Shown here one piece after another: positions 8,322-16,742 of a stretch of 52,695 bases of DNA. Each line of letters opens with the position of its first letter. Position 1 is the first letter of the stretch. A program made the translations under genes and the position numbers. This DNA is from Candidatus Flexifilum affinis (GTDB lineage: Bacteria > Chloroflexota > Anaerolineae > Aggregatilineales > Phototrophicaceae). The stretch lies in contig JADJPJ010000052.1 of the NCBI GenBank assembly GCA_016713325.1, forward strand, positions 1 through 52,695. The letters run 5' to 3'. The notes under the pieces were generated by a model. It saw nothing but the letters and a program-made list of their open reading frames with translations, did no database searches and was not told where the DNA came from.

Positions 8322-11300
8322 TCAATCCTCGCCGGCCTGGCCGAAGCTGGCCGCCAGCATGGAGAAGTCGCTGATGCTCACCACCCCATCCTTGTTGAAG
8401 TCGGCGCGGTCGTCGTAGCCCGTCTGACTCGAAGATAAGCCGAACGACGCCGCCAGGATCGAGAAGTCGCTGATGGTCACGCCGTTATTGTCGTTGGCAT
8501 CGCCTTCGCGCAGCGGCTGAACGGTGTAGACGCCTGTGCCGTCGAAATCCTCGACGGACAACACGGTTGACAGGGTATGGTCGCCCTTGAACCAGAAGCG
8601 GTAGCTGCCGGCGGTGAGGCCGGGCACGGTGAACCCGCCGCTGCTGTCGGTGGTGACGGTGGTGTCGAGCAGCGTGGTGGCGCCGTCGGGGGTCTGAATG
8701 CGGATGTGCAGGTCGTTGACCCAACTGGCGTGCGGCGCGGCGGGGCGACCCTGCCACATCGCCTGGCCGACAAAGCTGACGGTCGGCGGCGCGGTCAGGT
8801 AGCGGAGCGAAATGTCGTCGAGGCTCAGGTTGACCAGCCCCTGGGATTGCATGATGAAGGTGAGGTCGTGCAACTGACCATCGGCGTATTCGCTCATGTC
8901 GAGGGTGACTTGCGTATAGCCGCCGGTAAAACCGGTGAAAGGCTTGTTGACGCGGTAGATTTCCGCGCCGTCCACGAAGACGGCGAATACCGCACCCGAC
9001 GAGGTATCCGCCCCAACCCAGACCCAGAAACGGAGTTCGGCGGTTCCGGGTGGAATGCGAATGCTCTGCTCTAGAGCGCTCAACTCGTCGGCCTCTGTAC
9101 CACCCATCCAGGCCCACCAGACGCCAGATCGCGGGCCGGCACTGCCGCCGCCATTGCCGCAGGACGAGTCGCAGAGGGGCGAACCAAAGCGCCGAGAGTA
9201 TTCCAGCCAACTGGTTGAGACGTCCGGGAAGCGGGTCATGCTGCCGTCCTCGAAGCCGCCGAAGATGAGCATCTCGTCGCCTTCCTTGAGCAGCGGCAGC
9301 GCCTGCCAGCGGCTGACGAATACGTCTTCCATGTTGTTGGTATCGCCGGTCACCAGATTGGCGGCCCAGGAGCCGAACGCCGCGTACTGCCCATCGGCGG
9401 TGATATTGCCGAGTTCACTGTTGCCCCAGGTGTTCTGCGCGTTGAGATCGACCGTGATGGCCTCGGTATAGCCGGTCTGCATGTCGCGGACGAACACGTC
9501 GGTATCGTCGCCATCGCCGAGCGGGATCAGGTTGGTGGCATAAGAAATAAACACCAGATAGCGACCGTCAGGAGTGATGAGGAAATAGGGCGACTCCTTG
9601 TCGCCGATGAGTCCGCCGGAGGAGACAGAAGCCATAATCGTCTCCCCGGTAAGGCGGTCGTAGCGGAAGATGTCCGAAACTTCGTTGATGTCGCCTTCGA
9701 CCAGATCACTTGCCAGCGACTCGAAGAACACGTAGCGGCCATCGGCGGTGATCTGCGGACTTGCGCGCCCGCCGCTCATGGCATTGCCTCCAGACCCGGT
9801 AACGCTCACCGAGACCAGCGTGTACCCTTGTGTCTGGCGTTCCTCGAGGTAGAGGTCGCGCATGCCGCTGTTGTCTTGAGGCAGCAGGAAGGCGCCGGTG
9901 GCGAAGACGGCGAAGCGGAAATCCTCCGACACATCCATCCCGTAGACGTCGTACTGCGACGTGATGACGGGCATCGCGATCAGCATGAGCTGGCCGGTCG
10001 TCACTTCATAGGCGTACAGATCGAACCGGGAAACGCCTCCGGGAAGCAGGCCAGTGCCGCCGCCGAAGACGAGATACCTCCCGTCCGCCGTCCATTTAGC
10101 GTCCACCCCCCCACTGCCGTGGCGCGTCCCGTCGGGCGACTGCGAGACACGAATCGTCTGGCGCGTGTGCAGGTCATGAAGGAAGAGATCGAAATCAGCC
10201 ACCGTATCGTTCGGGACGAGGTTCGTCGCGTCGGTGACGAAGGCCACATAGCGTCCGTTGGGCGAGATCGACCCTCCGTAGGATCGACGGTTGGCCTGCA
10301 CGCCGGCGGTGGAGACCGAGACGAGCAGCGTCTGGCAGGTGTAGCGGTCGTGCACAAAGACGTCGGCTCGTTCGTTGGTGTCGCCCTGCACGAGATTGGT
10401 CGCGGACGAAGCGAAGCTCACCCAGCGGCCATCGGTCGACACGGTTCGGCCCCCTTCACTGCGCTCGTTCGCCTGCTGGCCATCTGACGCGACGCTGACG
10501 CGCTGAATGATCTGCGCAAGTGGGTCGAAGGCGCAGACGTTGGGCATGGGCGTGATGGTCGGAGACGGCGTGAAGGTGGGTGTCGACGTGGGCGTGTTCG
10601 ACGGGGTGGGCGTCATAGTCGGCGTAGAAGTGCTGGTCGGCGTTTCGGACGGGGTTGGTGTATGTGTCGGGGTATTCGTCGGCGGAGGCGGCAGCAGACT
10701 TGTCCGCACGACGTAGATACTGCCGGCATTGCCTGGATGTGGCTCTCCACTAATTAGGTTGGTGGCCCGGGTGAAGAAGGCGATCACCTGCCCATCGTCG
10801 GATAGCGACGGATAGTGCGAAATCGCATCGCCCTGCATCAGCGTGTCGCTGACCGACACGCGCTGGATGACCGAGTTGAGGTGATCGTGCAGGAAAACGT
10901 CGTGGACGCCATTCGAATCGCCCGGGACGAGCGACGGGATGCCTGATGCGAAGACGGTGAACCGCCCGTCGGCAGACACGGTAGGCGATCCCGAGTTCGT
11001 GTCGAAAAGCATCGGCGTGATGGCGGTGACGGAGTTGCCCGCCCGGTCGAAGCGGAAAATGTCGTCGGAATTGGCGGTGTCGCCGGAGACGATATCGGTG
11101 GCGTTAGAGCGAAACACAACCGTCCCGCCGTCGTCGCTGATGTCCAACTGCTCGACGCGGCCGGTGGACGCTTCGCCATCGGGCGTGCGCGACGCCAGCC
11201 AGACCTGGCCGGTGGCGAGGTCGCGGAGAAAGACATCTTCGTTGTTGGAACCGGGCGCCTCGGTGAAGCCCATATTGCTGGAGACCGAGACGTAGGCCAG

Positions 11301-12020
11301 GTAGCGCCCGTCCTCCGAGAGCGCCGGGTTGAAGCCACCGGCCGCCTGCCCGGTCACGGGCGAGATCGAGACAACCTCCGTGACGCCGGTCTCCCGCGCA
11401 TAACGGTAGATGTCCGGCGCGAGGTTGGAATCCAGGGCATCGAGGTTGTTGGCGTCGCTGGTGTAGACGACGAAGCGTCCGTCCCCGGAGATGTCGATGG
11501 CCGGGTCGCCGTTGAAGAAGTAGGGGCCGGCATTGGGTTCGACTCCGCCGTTGCCCACCAGCCGAGTCGTCGTGCCCGCCGTGCGATCGTGCAGGAAGAC
11601 GTCGGGTCGGCCATTGCTATCGCCGCTGACCAGGTCGCTGGCGGCGGAAACGAAGGCAACATAGCGTCCATCGTCGGAGATGACCGGACTGTAGGACTCG
11701 CCATCCGTGCTCAGGTTGGACGTATCGCGGGAGATCAGCTCCATCTGGCAGAGCTGCAAGTCGAATACGAAGACATCCCTGCCAGAAAAGTTCTCATCGG
11801 GCACGAGCGTGTTGTCGTAGGACTCGAAGGCGACATAGCGGCCATCGCCCGAAAGATCGGGGCCGAGCGAGTGCTGGCTTGTGGAGCGCGTCACCGCCGT
11901 CACCGGCGCGTTCGGGTCGCAGACCGCGAGGACCGGCCCGGTGGCGGTGATGAACAGCGAAAGGCCGAAGAGGCAGGCGGCCAGGGCGAACAGGAGGTGG
12001 GCAAGTCGATGAGCGCTCAT
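8322..12020 (-). CDS. Giant secreted TolB-propeller protein with dockerin-like C-terminus
   Basis: This 1232-residue secreted protein has a signal peptide at about 1-32. Two long arrays of TolB/PD40-type beta-propeller repeats follow, at about 33-440 and 495-880, with recurring phrases such as DGRYVAFVS and DVFVHDR. A Thr/Pro-rich linker of about 50 residues separates them. After these come a jellyroll-like domain (about 900-1075), a Cna-B/carboxypeptidase-regulatory-like beta domain (about 1080-1165), and two calcium-loop helices, GDANDNNGVTISDF and ADFNKDGVVSISDF, typical of dockerin type I. Dockerin-like ends are common in Chloroflexota without cellulosomes, so cell-wall or protein-protein attachment is only inferred. 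The ATG at 12020 follows GCGGGG. It is a single-gene unit, divergent from the chelatase gene. The substrate or ligand is unknown. Confidence 0.85.
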   Translation of the reverse strand: MSAHRLAHLLFALAACLFGLSLFITATGPVLAVCDPNAPVTAVTRSTSQHSLGPDLSGDGRYVAFESYDNTLVPDENFSGRDVFVFDLQLCQMELISRDTSNLSTDGESYSPVISDDGRYVAFVSAASDLVSGDSNGRPDVFLHDRTAGTTTRLVGNGGVEPNAGPYFFNGDPAIDISGDGRFVVYTSDANNLDALDSNLAPDIYRYARETGVTEVVSISPVTGQAAGGFNPALSEDGRYLAYVSVSSNMGFTEAPGSNNEDVFLRDLATGQVWLASRTPDGEASTGRVEQLDISDDGGTVVFRSNATDIVSGDTANSDDIFRFDRAGNSVTAITPMLFDTNSGSPTVSADGRFTVFASGIPSLVPGDSNGVHDVFLHDHLNSVIQRVSVSDTLMQGDAISHYPSLSDDGQVIAFFTRATNLISGEPHPGNAGSIYVVRTSLLPPPPTNTPTHTPTPSETPTSTSTPTMTPTPSNTPTSTPTFTPSPTITPMPNVCAFDPLAQIIQRVSVASDGQQANERSEGGRTVSTDGRWVSFASSATNLVQGDTNERADVFVHDRYTCQTLLVSVSTAGVQANRRSYGGSISPNGRYVAFVTDATNLVPNDTVADFDLFLHDLHTRQTIRVSQSPDGTRHGSGGVDAKWTADGRYLVFGGGTGLLPGGVSRFDLYAYEVTTGQLMLIAMPVITSQYDVYGMDVSEDFRFAVFATGAFLLPQDNSGMRDLYLEERQTQGYTLVSVSVTGSGGNAMSGGRASPQITADGRYVFFESLASDLVEGDINEVSDIFRYDRLTGETIMASVSSGGLIGDKESPYFLITPDGRYLVFISYATNLIPLGDGDDTDVFVRDMQTGYTEAITVDLNAQNTWGNSELGNITADGQYAAFGSWAANLVTGDTNNMEDVFVSRWQALPLLKEGDEMLIFGGFEDGSMTRFPDVSTSWLEYSRRFGSPLCDSSCGNGGGSAGPRSGVWWAWMGGTEADELSALEQSIRIPPGTAELRFWVWVGADTSSGAVFAVFVDGAEIYRVNKPFTGFTGGYTQVTLDMSEYADGQLHDLTFIMQSQGLVNLSLDDISLRYLTAPPTVSFVGQAMWQGRPAAPHASWVNDLHIRIQTPDGATTLLDTTVTTDSSGGFTVPGLTAGSYRFWFKGDHTLSTVLSVEDFDGTGVYTVQPLREGDANDNNGVTISDFSILAASFGLSSSQTGYDDRADFNKDGVVSISDFSMLAASFGQAGED

Positions 12021-12110
12021 AGAAAACCCCGCGCAATGGTAATGTCATGTCGATTCTAGCCGCTTCTGTCGCTTTGGGCCTGTGAAGATCGACATGGACT
12101 GGATGGACGA

Positions 12111-12139
12111 TTGTTCGCACTCTGACCAACCGTTATAAT
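12111..12139 (+). promoter_or_regulatory. Sigma-70-type promoter of the chelatase gene
   Basis: TTGTTC (12111-12116), a 17-base spacer and a perfect TATAAT (12134-12139) lie 62 bases upstream of the ATG at 12202. The inferred transcript start is near 12146. The leader is too short to hold a cobalamin riboswitch. Confidence 0.65.
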
Positions 12140-12201
12140 GCACTCTGGACACCGTCCATATCCGTTTTTCTCAAGAAGCAAAGCCCACTGAGAAGGTAAG
12201 T

Positions 12202-13317
12202 ATGTCCAGACGTCCACCGGTCTATCCATTTACCGCCATCGTCGGCCAGGAGCGCATGAAGATTGCGCTGATCTTGAACGCTATCGATATGCGTATCGGC
12301 GGCGTTCTGATTCGTGGAGAGCGCGGCACCGGCAAGTCGACCGCCGCGCGTGCCCTGGCGGCCCTGCTTCCCGAGATCGACGTGATTGCCGAGTCGCCTT
12401 TCAGCGACGATCCAAAGCAACCGGAGACGTGGTCGGATGTGATCATGGACCGCAAAGAGCGGGGCGATGAGCTGCACACGACGCGCCGCCGTATTTCGTT
12501 CATCGATCTGCCGGTGAGCGCGACGGAAGATCGCGTGGTCGGCACGCTCGACATCGAACGGGCCATTCAGAAGGGCGAGAAGCGCTTCGATCCGGGCGTG
12601 CTGGCTGCGGCTAACCGCGGCATCCTGTACGTCGACGAGGTCAACCTGCTGGACGACCATGTCGTCGACCTGCTGCTGGACTCGGCGGCGATGGGCGTGA
12701 ATGTGGTCGAACGCGAGGGCATCAGCTTCTCGCACCCGGCGCGCTTTATTCTGATCGGCACGATGAACCCGGAAGAGGGCGATCTGCGCCCGCAGCTTTT
12801 GGACCGCTTCGCGCTCTCCGTCGAGGTGCGCGGCATCACCGACGCTCGCGAGCGTATGGACATCGTCGAGCGGCACATTGCCTATGAAGATGACCCCGAG
12901 ACGTTCCGTCAGGCCTGGGCGCCCGAAGAAGAGAAACTCACCAACGCGATTGCCTCCGCCCGCGAGATAATCGACGAGGTGGAGTACAGCCGGCGCGATC
13001 TGTACATGATCGCCACGCTGACCAGCGCGCTCAAGATCGACGGCCACCGCGCCGACCTGGTCATCCTCAAATCTGCCCGCGCGCACGCCGCCTTGCAGGG
13101 ACGCCGCAACATCGCTCCGGAAGACATCCGCCTGGCCTTCGAGCTGACCGTGCCGCACCGTCTGAAGCGAGGGCCGTTCGCCGATGCGCAGATGAGCATG
13201 GCGGAAGTCGACAAGCAGATGCAGCAGGTGCAGTCCGAATGGGGCGAGGGCGATGAGTCCGACGAGCGCGCCAGTGAGGGCGAACAGGAAGCAGTGAAAA
13301 AAAAAGCCCTTCCGTAG
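12202..13317 (+). CDS. chlI: Metal chelatase AAA+ subunit (ChlI/BchI-like), zero-frame product
   Basis: This 371-residue AAA+ ATPase is of the magnesium/cobalt chelatase I family, which forms hexameric rings that drive metal insertion into a tetrapyrrole. Walker A GERGTGKS is at 39-46, Walker B ILYVDEVN at about 142-149, and the sensor segment DRFALSVEVRG at about 202-212. A Ser/Glu/Asp-rich tail follows the lid domain. The ATG follows GAGAAGG. The reading frame ends four codons after a run of nine A (13297-13305), and the VWA half of ChlD continues in the -1 frame with no canonical start codon of its own. This protein is therefore probably one of two products of a single chlD-type gene: this short ChlI-like form and a 689-residue ChlD-like fusion. 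No large subunit (ChlH or CobN) is in the window, so the tetrapyrrole and metal are undecided. Confidence 0.85.
   Translation: MSRRPPVYPFTAIVGQERMKIALILNAIDMRIGGVLIRGERGTGKSTAARALAALLPEIDVIAESPFSDDPKQPETWSDVIMDRKERGDELHTTRRRISFIDLPVSATEDRVVGTLDIERAIQKGEKRFDPGVLAAANRGILYVDEVNLLDDHVVDLLLDSAAMGVNVVEREGISFSHPARFILIGTMNPEEGDLRPQLLDRFALSVEVRGITDARERMDIVERHIAYEDDPETFRQAWAPEEEKLTNAIASAREIIDEVEYSRRDLYMIATLTSALKIDGHRADLVILKSARAHAALQGRRNIAPEDIRLAFELTVPHRLKRGPFADAQMSMAEVDKQMQQVQSEWGEGDESDERASEGEQEAVKKKALP
13297..13305 (+). promoter_or_regulatory. A9 slippery site for -1 frameshifting in chlD
   Basis: Nine consecutive A residues are read as three Lys codons in the zero frame. A purine-rich AGGAAG (13286-13291) that could pair with 16S rRNA lies five bases upstream, and the zero-frame stop TAG is at 13315-13317. 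A -1 slip puts ribosomes into the open frame that encodes the VWA half. Transcript slippage adding one A would give the same product, and so would an assembly error of one A. Confidence 0.6.
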
Positions 13318-14270
13318 CCACGATTAGCGACGACAATACGCCGGATCTCGGCCAGACCGATCCCTCCCCCCAGAATGTCTTCGACAACCGGGATGCCTAC
13401 TGGTGGGAGGGCGGCAAGAAGGTCGAGACCGGCAGGGAATTTATCCCCCGCAAGCTGCAAACCACTCTGGACCAGATGACCCGCCGTCAGGCGGGACGAC
13501 GCAGTCGCACCCACACCGATCGCAAGCGCGGCCGCTACATCAAGGCGCGCCCTGTCGGCGGGGAGCGGCCCAGCGATATTGCCTTCGACGCGACCCTGCG
13601 CGCCGCCGCGCCCTACCAGCGCGCCCGCGAGGAGATCAAGCGCGTTTCTGGAATGGCCTACGCCATCCAGCGGCGCGACTTGCAGCGCAAGGTCCGCGTG
13701 CGCCGCACCGCCAACCTGATCCTGTTCGTGGTCGATGCCTCATGGAGCATGGCCGTCAGCGAGCGCATGAGCGCCACCAAGGGCGCGATCATGTCGCTGC
13801 TCACGGACGCCTACCAGCGCCGCGACCGCGTCGGGCTGGTCGTCTTCCAGAAGGACCGCGCCCAGATGGTGCTGCCGCCGACCAATTCGGTGACGCTGGC
13901 CAAGCAGGCGCTGACGGTGATCCCGGTCGGCGGCAAGACGCCGCTGTCCGCCGGGCTGATGCTGTCGTTGGAGTGCGTGCTGCGCGAGAAGGCGGCGCAT
14001 CCGGACGTCATCCCGCTGGTCCTGATCCTGACCGATGGCGCGGGCAACGTGTCGTTGGGCGAGATGCCACCCCAGGAAGAGGCGCACAAGATCGCCGATC
14101 AGTTCCGTTATGAGCACATCAAAACGGTGGTGATCAACATGGAGCATCAGGCCTTCGACCAGGGGCTGGCGCAGAAGCTGGCCGACCGGCTGGGCGGACC
14201 ATGCTACTCGATCGGTCAGATGAAGGCTGAGGCGCTGCTCGACACGGTGCGCAGCGAAATGACGAAATAG
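13305..14270 (+). CDS. chlD: ChlD/BchD-like VWA half, reached by -1 frameshift
   Basis: This is the -1-frame continuation of the chelatase gene, 321 codons. It begins with an acidic/Pro-rich segment, then the conserved ChlD basic region (RQAGRRSRTHTDRKRGRY), then a VWA domain with the metal-ion-dependent adhesion motif DASWSM (near 13734-13751) and the later TDGAGN. In ChlD, this domain docks the AAA+ ring on the large chelatase subunit. The frame is open from 13278, but there is no ATG, GTG or TTG until 13476, which lies inside the conserved basic region, so independent initiation would remove part of it. Fusion through the A9 site gives 689 residues, a normal ChlD length. A separate short protein from 13476 is the alternative. 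A strong terminator follows. Confidence 0.8.
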   Translation, partial: SPSVATISDDNTPDLGQTDPSPQNVFDNRDAYWWEGGKKVETGREFIPRKLQTTLDQMTRRQAGRRSRTHTDRKRGRYIKARPVGGERPSDIAFDATLRAAAPYQRAREEIKRVSGMAYAIQRRDLQRKVRVRRTANLILFVVDASWSMAVSERMSATKGAIMSLLTDAYQRRDRVGLVVFQKDRAQMVLPPTNSVTLAKQALTVIPVGGKTPLSAGLMLSLECVLREKAAHPDVIPLVLILTDGAGNVSLGEMPPQEEAHKIADQFRYEHIKTVVINMEHQAFDQGLAQKLADRLGGPCYSIGQMKAEALLDTVRSEMTK

Positions 14271-14299
14271 GCGAGTTTGCCTCCCCTGAGGGTGAAGCA

Positions 14300-14336
14300 A
14301 GCGGCCCGGCTGCCCTGCGCGGTCGGGCCGCTTTTT
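14300..14336 (+). terminator. Rho-independent terminator after chlD
   Basis: A 9-bp stem, AGCGGCCCG (14300-14308) with CGGGCCGCT (14324-14332), is followed by a run of T ending at 14336. It overlaps the last codon of the convergent VIT gene, so the two units share this site. Confidence 0.85.
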
Positions 14337-15033
14337 ATGCCACGGTGGTGCCGAAGAGCGAACCGACGACGGCCGTTGCGGCCATGGCCAGCGCGCCCCA
14401 GAAGGTGATGCGGAGGCTCGCCTTGAGGGTGGACGATCCGCCAATGCGCGCCGCCAAATAGCCCAACAGCGCCAGGAAGATTAGCGACGTAGCCACCACC
14501 GCCGGGACGATCGCGCCATCTGGCGCCAGAAAGACCGTCAGCAGAGGCATGGTCGCGCCGACCGCGAAGGAGCCGGCCGAAGCCAGCGCCGCCTGCACGG
14601 GTCGGGCTGTCATCACCTCGGAGATGCCGAGCTCGTCGCGAGCATGGGCTTCCAGTGCGTTGTGGGCCGTCAACTGCTGGGCGACCTGCTTTGCCAGGGC
14701 CGGCTCCAACCCGCGCGACACGTAGATGGCGGTCAGTTCTTCCAGTTCATAGGGGCCGTCCGTCGCCAGCTCCCGCCGTTCCCGCGACAGATCGGCCTGC
14801 TCAGTGTCCGACTGTGAACTGACCGAGACGTACTCGCCAGCGGCCATGGACATGGCGCCGGCCACCAGACCGGCCACGCCGGCGATCAACACGTCGCCTC
14901 GAACCGCCGAGGCCGCCGCCACGCCGACGACCAGACTCGCGGTGGAGACAATTCCGTCATTCGCGCCCAAGACGGCGGCGCGGAGCCAACCAATACGGCC
15001 TGTGCGATGCTGTTCTCGATGGTTTACGGACAT
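14335..15033 (-). CDS. VIT family transporter (Fe/Mn)
   Basis: This protein of about 232 residues is of the VIT1/CCC1 family, membrane carriers that move ferrous iron or manganese, in bacteria usually out of the cytoplasm. The family signature GWLRAAVLGANDGIVSTASL is near the N-terminus, a second conserved helix carries AGAMSMAAGEYVSVSSQ, and a charged cytosolic segment of about 85 residues rich in Glu precedes the last three membrane helices. Five membrane segments are predicted in all, as in the family. The start at 15033 follows GGGGATTG; ATGs at 15045 and 15063 would add 4 or 10 residues. It converges on the chelatase gene. A small membrane protein gene lies just upstream. A role in metal balance is likely from the family; which metal is unknown. 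Confidence 0.88.
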   Translation of the reverse strand: MSVNHREQHRTGRIGWLRAAVLGANDGIVSTASLVVGVAAASAVRGDVLIAGVAGLVAGAMSMAAGEYVSVSSQSDTEQADLSRERRELATDGPYELEELTAIYVSRGLEPALAKQVAQQLTAHNALEAHARDELGISEVMTARPVQAALASAGSFAVGATMPLLTVFLAPDGAIVPAVVATSLIFLALLGYLAARIGGSSTLKASLRITFWGALAMAATAVVGSLFGTTVA

Positions 15034-15100
15034 TTCAATCCCCATCTGGCGGTTCCCATCCATGATTGCATGATAAGCGGTGCGGGGATCAGATTGAAGG

Positions 15101-15265
15101 CTAGATTCTGCGTGAAATGGCGATGCTCACAACACCGATCACGGCGAAAGCGACTGCGCCTGCCGTGGCAAAAGTTCCCTGCCCGAAGACGAACATGAGC
15201 ACGGCCACCAGCACCAGGGACATGCCAACAATGAACCGGGACTGACTTAACTGAGAACGGGCCAT
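15101..15265 (-). CDS. Small two-helix membrane protein
   Basis: This 54-residue protein (MARSQLSQSRF...) has two predicted membrane helices, about residues 12-28 and 31-48, joined by a short Gly-rich turn and ending in the basic tail SRR. The ATG at 15265 is preceded by GGAG at a good distance (7-8 bases). A longer form starting at 15352 has an N-terminal extension unlike a protein of this type. It lies about 68 bases upstream of the VIT gene in the same direction and may be cotranscribed with it. No family was recognised, and function is unknown. Confidence 0.6.
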   Translation of the reverse strand: MARSQLSQSRFIVGMSLVLVAVLMFVFGQGTFATAGAVAFAVIGVVSIAISRRI

Positions 15266-15411
15266 GACGAATCTCCGTGGGCGGCACCCGAATACGAGGG
15301 TGGACCGGAGACGCGATTCAGTCGAGTGGCTCAGAACGATCGACGCTCGCACCCGCGCACAGACACTTCCTGGAGAACAAGGCTTACTTCCGGGTCTCGA
15401 CGCAGGTTCGC

Positions 15412-16224
15412 TCAGGCGTCGCGCGGCACCGACCCATCTACAATCATTGTAGACCTATTTTCCTTGACCGGATCGCCCTGTGCGATCATGAAGGGGAACT
15501 GTAAGCGAAACGTGCTGCCCGTGGGACCGGTTTTGCCGAGCGAAATCCACCCGTTCAGCAGGCGCGTGAGCGCATCGGCGACGGCTAGCCCGAGCCCCGC
15601 GCCCGCAGATGTCACTGCGGGTGCCCCTGAGGGCATACTCACCGCCTGCGGCCGCTCGTCGCCCTGCCAGAACGGCTCGAAGAGGTGCGGCTGATGCTCG
15701 GCGGGGATACCCGGACCGGTGTCCCGCACGGTGATGTGCCAGGTCCCGTTCGCCCGCGTCCATGAGCTTTCGACCGACACCGAGCCGCGCATCGTAAATG
15801 TGGCGGCATTCCACAGCACCGGCTGCACCGCTCGCACGATGATCTCCGCAGGCCCGAACAGGGTTTTCGGCACATCATAATCGGTGGTCACATGCAGCGT
15901 CACGCCTTTAACACGACAAGTCTCTTCGAGTGCGCCGCACCAGGCGGAGAGCGCAGACCGAGGATCGAACGCTTGTTCCTTGACGTCGATCTGACCAGCA
16001 TCCGCTTTCACATAGGTGATGAAGTCATCGAGGATCGCCAGCGTCCGCCGGCTGGCCCGCCGTGCGCGTTCATTGGCGCGGGTCTGCTTGGCATTCAGCG
16101 GTTCGTAAACACCCTCGGCCAGCATATCCAACGTCGAAATCACCGAGGCCAGGGGTGAACGCACGTCGTGCGCCATCCTGCGCAGCAGTTCCAGCAGTGC
16201 GTCGGCGGTCAGACTCTCAGGCAT
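15412..16224 (-). CDS. Sensorless cytoplasmic histidine kinase
   Basis: This 270-residue histidine kinase has no sensor or membrane segment. The phosphoacceptor H-box AHDVRSPLASV places His19 almost at the N-terminus, then come the dimerisation helices and a HATPase domain with G1 box DTGPGIP and G2 box GAGLGLAV. The N-box is unusual (VLWNAATFT instead of NLLxNAxKFT) but keeps the Asn. With no input domain it must be controlled through partners, probably the receivers encoded just upstream: its ATG lies four bases after the stop of the 16229-16708 receiver gene. It is the last gene of the six-gene signalling operon. It could be a kinase or a phosphatase of the receivers; the sequence does not decide. 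Confidence 0.85.
   Translation of the reverse strand: MPESLTADALLELLRRMAHDVRSPLASVISTLDMLAEGVYEPLNAKQTRANERARRASRRTLAILDDFITYVKADAGQIDVKEQAFDPRSALSAWCGALEETCRVKGVTLHVTTDYDVPKTLFGPAEIIVRAVQPVLWNAATFTMRGSVSVESSWTRANGTWHITVRDTGPGIPAEHQPHLFEPFWQGDERPQAVSMPSGAPAVTSAGAGLGLAVADALTRLLNGWISLGKTGPTGSTFRLQFPFMIAQGDPVKENRSTMIVDGSVPRDA
15437..15453. promoter_or_regulatory. AT-rich palindrome near the end of the kinase gene
   Basis: TCTACAATCATTGTAGA is a perfect 17-base palindrome with an odd centre, AT-rich in a GC-rich gene. The TACA/TGTA half-sites resemble winged-helix repressor operators of the BlaI/CopY type. It lies about 170 bases upstream of the small membrane protein gene on the minus strand. 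Function is unproven. Confidence 0.3.
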
Positions 16225-16228
16225 CGGC

Positions 16229-16708
16229 CTATCCCCTCGTATCGAGCGAAAGTGTGAGCGGCAGAGGTGCGGTGGGCACGACTACAACGCTCGGGTGGAG
16301 CACGGGCTGGGCCGGCTCCTGGGCTGACACTGGCGTCTGTGCCAGCTTGATGGGATCGACAAAGCGCTCGACGATCATGCGGAGCTGCGAGTTTGAGATT
16401 GGCTTGGTCAGAATGACATCCGCCGCTTCCGCCAGACCAAAGTTGGCCATTTCGGAATGGCCGGTGACGACGATGATCTTGACGTTCTTCAACAGCGGTG
16501 AGCTGCGGGCATGTTCCAACACCCGCAGCCCTGAACCGCCCGGCAGGCCCAGATCGAGGACGATCACGGCCGGAGGCGTGATTGAAATGAGCGCAATGGC
16601 TTCCGCAGCACTGGAGGCGTTTGCCACTGCATGACCACGCGCTTCAAGCAGATCGGTGTACGTCTCCACCAGATCGACATCGTCTTCAACAATAAGTATC
16701 AGCGACAT
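16229..16708 (-). CDS. Stand-alone response regulator receiver with Pro/Val tail
   Basis: This 159-residue CheY-like receiver carries the acidic pair Glu8/Asp9-Asp10, the phosphorylated Asp52 (VLDLGLPG), the switch Thr82 and Lys102 (TKP). After the receiver fold there is only a 45-residue tail rich in Val, Pro and Ala, with no DNA-binding or enzyme domain. It is therefore a phosphotransfer or protein-interaction receiver. The ATG at 16708 is preceded by GAAGGG; extending to 16876 adds non-receiver sequence that overlaps the upstream gene. It follows the previous receiver by 34 bases and precedes the sensorless kinase by 4 bases. Confidence 0.85.
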   Translation of the reverse strand: MSLILIVEDDVDLVETYTDLLEARGHAVANASSAAEAIALISITPPAVIVLDLGLPGGSGLRVLEHARSSPLLKNVKIIVVTGHSEMANFGLAEAADVILTKPISNSQLRMIVERFVDPIKLAQTPVSAQEPAQPVLHPSVVVVPTAPLPLTLSLDTRG

Positions 16709-16742
16709 GGCTGAGTGCCCTTCAGAAGGCAATGAATACCTT

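Noticed and set aside
10570..10690. Possible DNA-level tandem repeat within the TolB-propeller gene
   Set aside because: It encodes the Thr/Pro-rich linker of the large secreted protein, so it is explained by codon usage of a low-complexity linker.
12020..12201. Possible cobalamin riboswitch before the chelatase gene
   Set aside because: Only about 56 bases separate the inferred transcript start from the ATG, which is too short, and no B12-box-like sequence was seen.
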